Shown here piece after piece: positions 48,664-48,686 of a stretch of DNA of 48,686 nucleotides (position 1 is the stretch's first letter; the number at the start of each line of letters is the position of its first letter). The notes beneath the pieces are model-generated. The model was not told where the DNA came from, did not search any database, and saw nothing but the letters and a program-made list of their open reading frames with translations. The position numbers and the translations under genes were made by a program. The stretch comes from Lachnospiraceae bacterium UBA6987 (GTDB taxonomy: Bacteria > Bacillota > Clostridia > Lachnospirales > Lachnospiraceae), in assembly GCA_002449955.1 (NCBI GenBank), contig DJYD01000033.1:43478-92163 (forward strand), given 5' to 3'.

Positions 48664-48686
48664 GCCTTCCCCTTTAGGGGAAGGTG
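48664..48686. repeat. Start of a dispersed hairpin repeat, cut by the window end
   Basis: CCTTCCCC/GGGGAAGG with loop TTTA (48665-48684) followed by TG looks like the opening of a repeat common between genes in gut Clostridia. The remainder is outside the window. Confidence 0.5.

Noticed and set aside
1..48686. CRISPR array, insertion sequence or prophage
   Set aside because: Reading both strands showed no regularly spaced repeats with unique spacers, no transposase or integrase, and no phage structural genes.

Overview
The window looks like the chromosome of an anaerobic, Gram-positive gut-type member of the Bacillota (class Clostridia, perhaps near Lachnospiraceae or Oscillospiraceae). The reasons are Gram-positive lipoproteins and membrane-anchored surface proteins, a threonine operon with a Clostridia-style ACT-domain protein, strong AGGAGG ribosome sites, sigma-A promoters with 17-bp spacers, a V-type ATPase, and cohesin and dockerin modules. 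The base composition appears fairly GC-rich for this group. The genus cannot be fixed by eye.

Layout. 1-170: the end of one tRNA and a complete tRNA-Leu(UAG). 200-1196: an STAS anti-sigma antagonist and a VanX-type D-Ala-D-Ala dipeptidase. 1259-7709: the whole aspartate-to-threonine pathway in two divergent operons (hom-lysC-asd leftward; ACT-thrC-thrB rightward) with overlapping promoters. 7806-9678: pseudouridine breakdown (psuK-psuG), driven by a consensus promoter buried in the preceding terminator. 9757-18598: a leftward surface-protein cluster with a dockerin-bearing N-acetylglucosaminidase, a membrane-anchored cohesin protein, RNase HI, a MuiA-like protein and a six-repeat surface protein. 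18674-21581: yajC, tgt and a MATE exporter. 21694-28743: a seven-gene V-type ATPase operon in the unusual order E-DUF2764-A-B-D-I-K.

28988-42011 is the most striking part: two divergent units that appear to form a poly-gamma-glutamate or gamma-glutamyl system. Rightward are pgsB, pgsC and two tandem PgsW-like genes. Leftward are a Sel1 protein, a NagA-like protein without its catalytic residues, TatB/TatA/TatC, a Tat-exported gamma-glutamyltransferase (CapD/Ggt family) lipoprotein, a DUF6305-like lipoprotein, a TRAP-DctM-like permease, an unlisted 51-residue two-helix membrane protein and a membrane-anchored AspA/AstE-type metallohydrolase. A plausible reading is that PgsBC make a gamma-linked glutamate polymer or peptide, the Tat-exported transferase cuts or anchors it outside, the permease retrieves products and the hydrolase releases amino acids. 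That reading is inference.

42101-47247 continues the glutamate-amide theme with two M20 amidohydrolases (one AbgA-like) and an AbgT-family transporter whose promoter abuts a perfect 11-bp inverted repeat. A NERD-like membrane protein lies between them. The window closes with an SPFH/Band-7 protein and the start of a dispersed repeat. I saw no CRISPR array, insertion sequence, prophage or rRNA gene.
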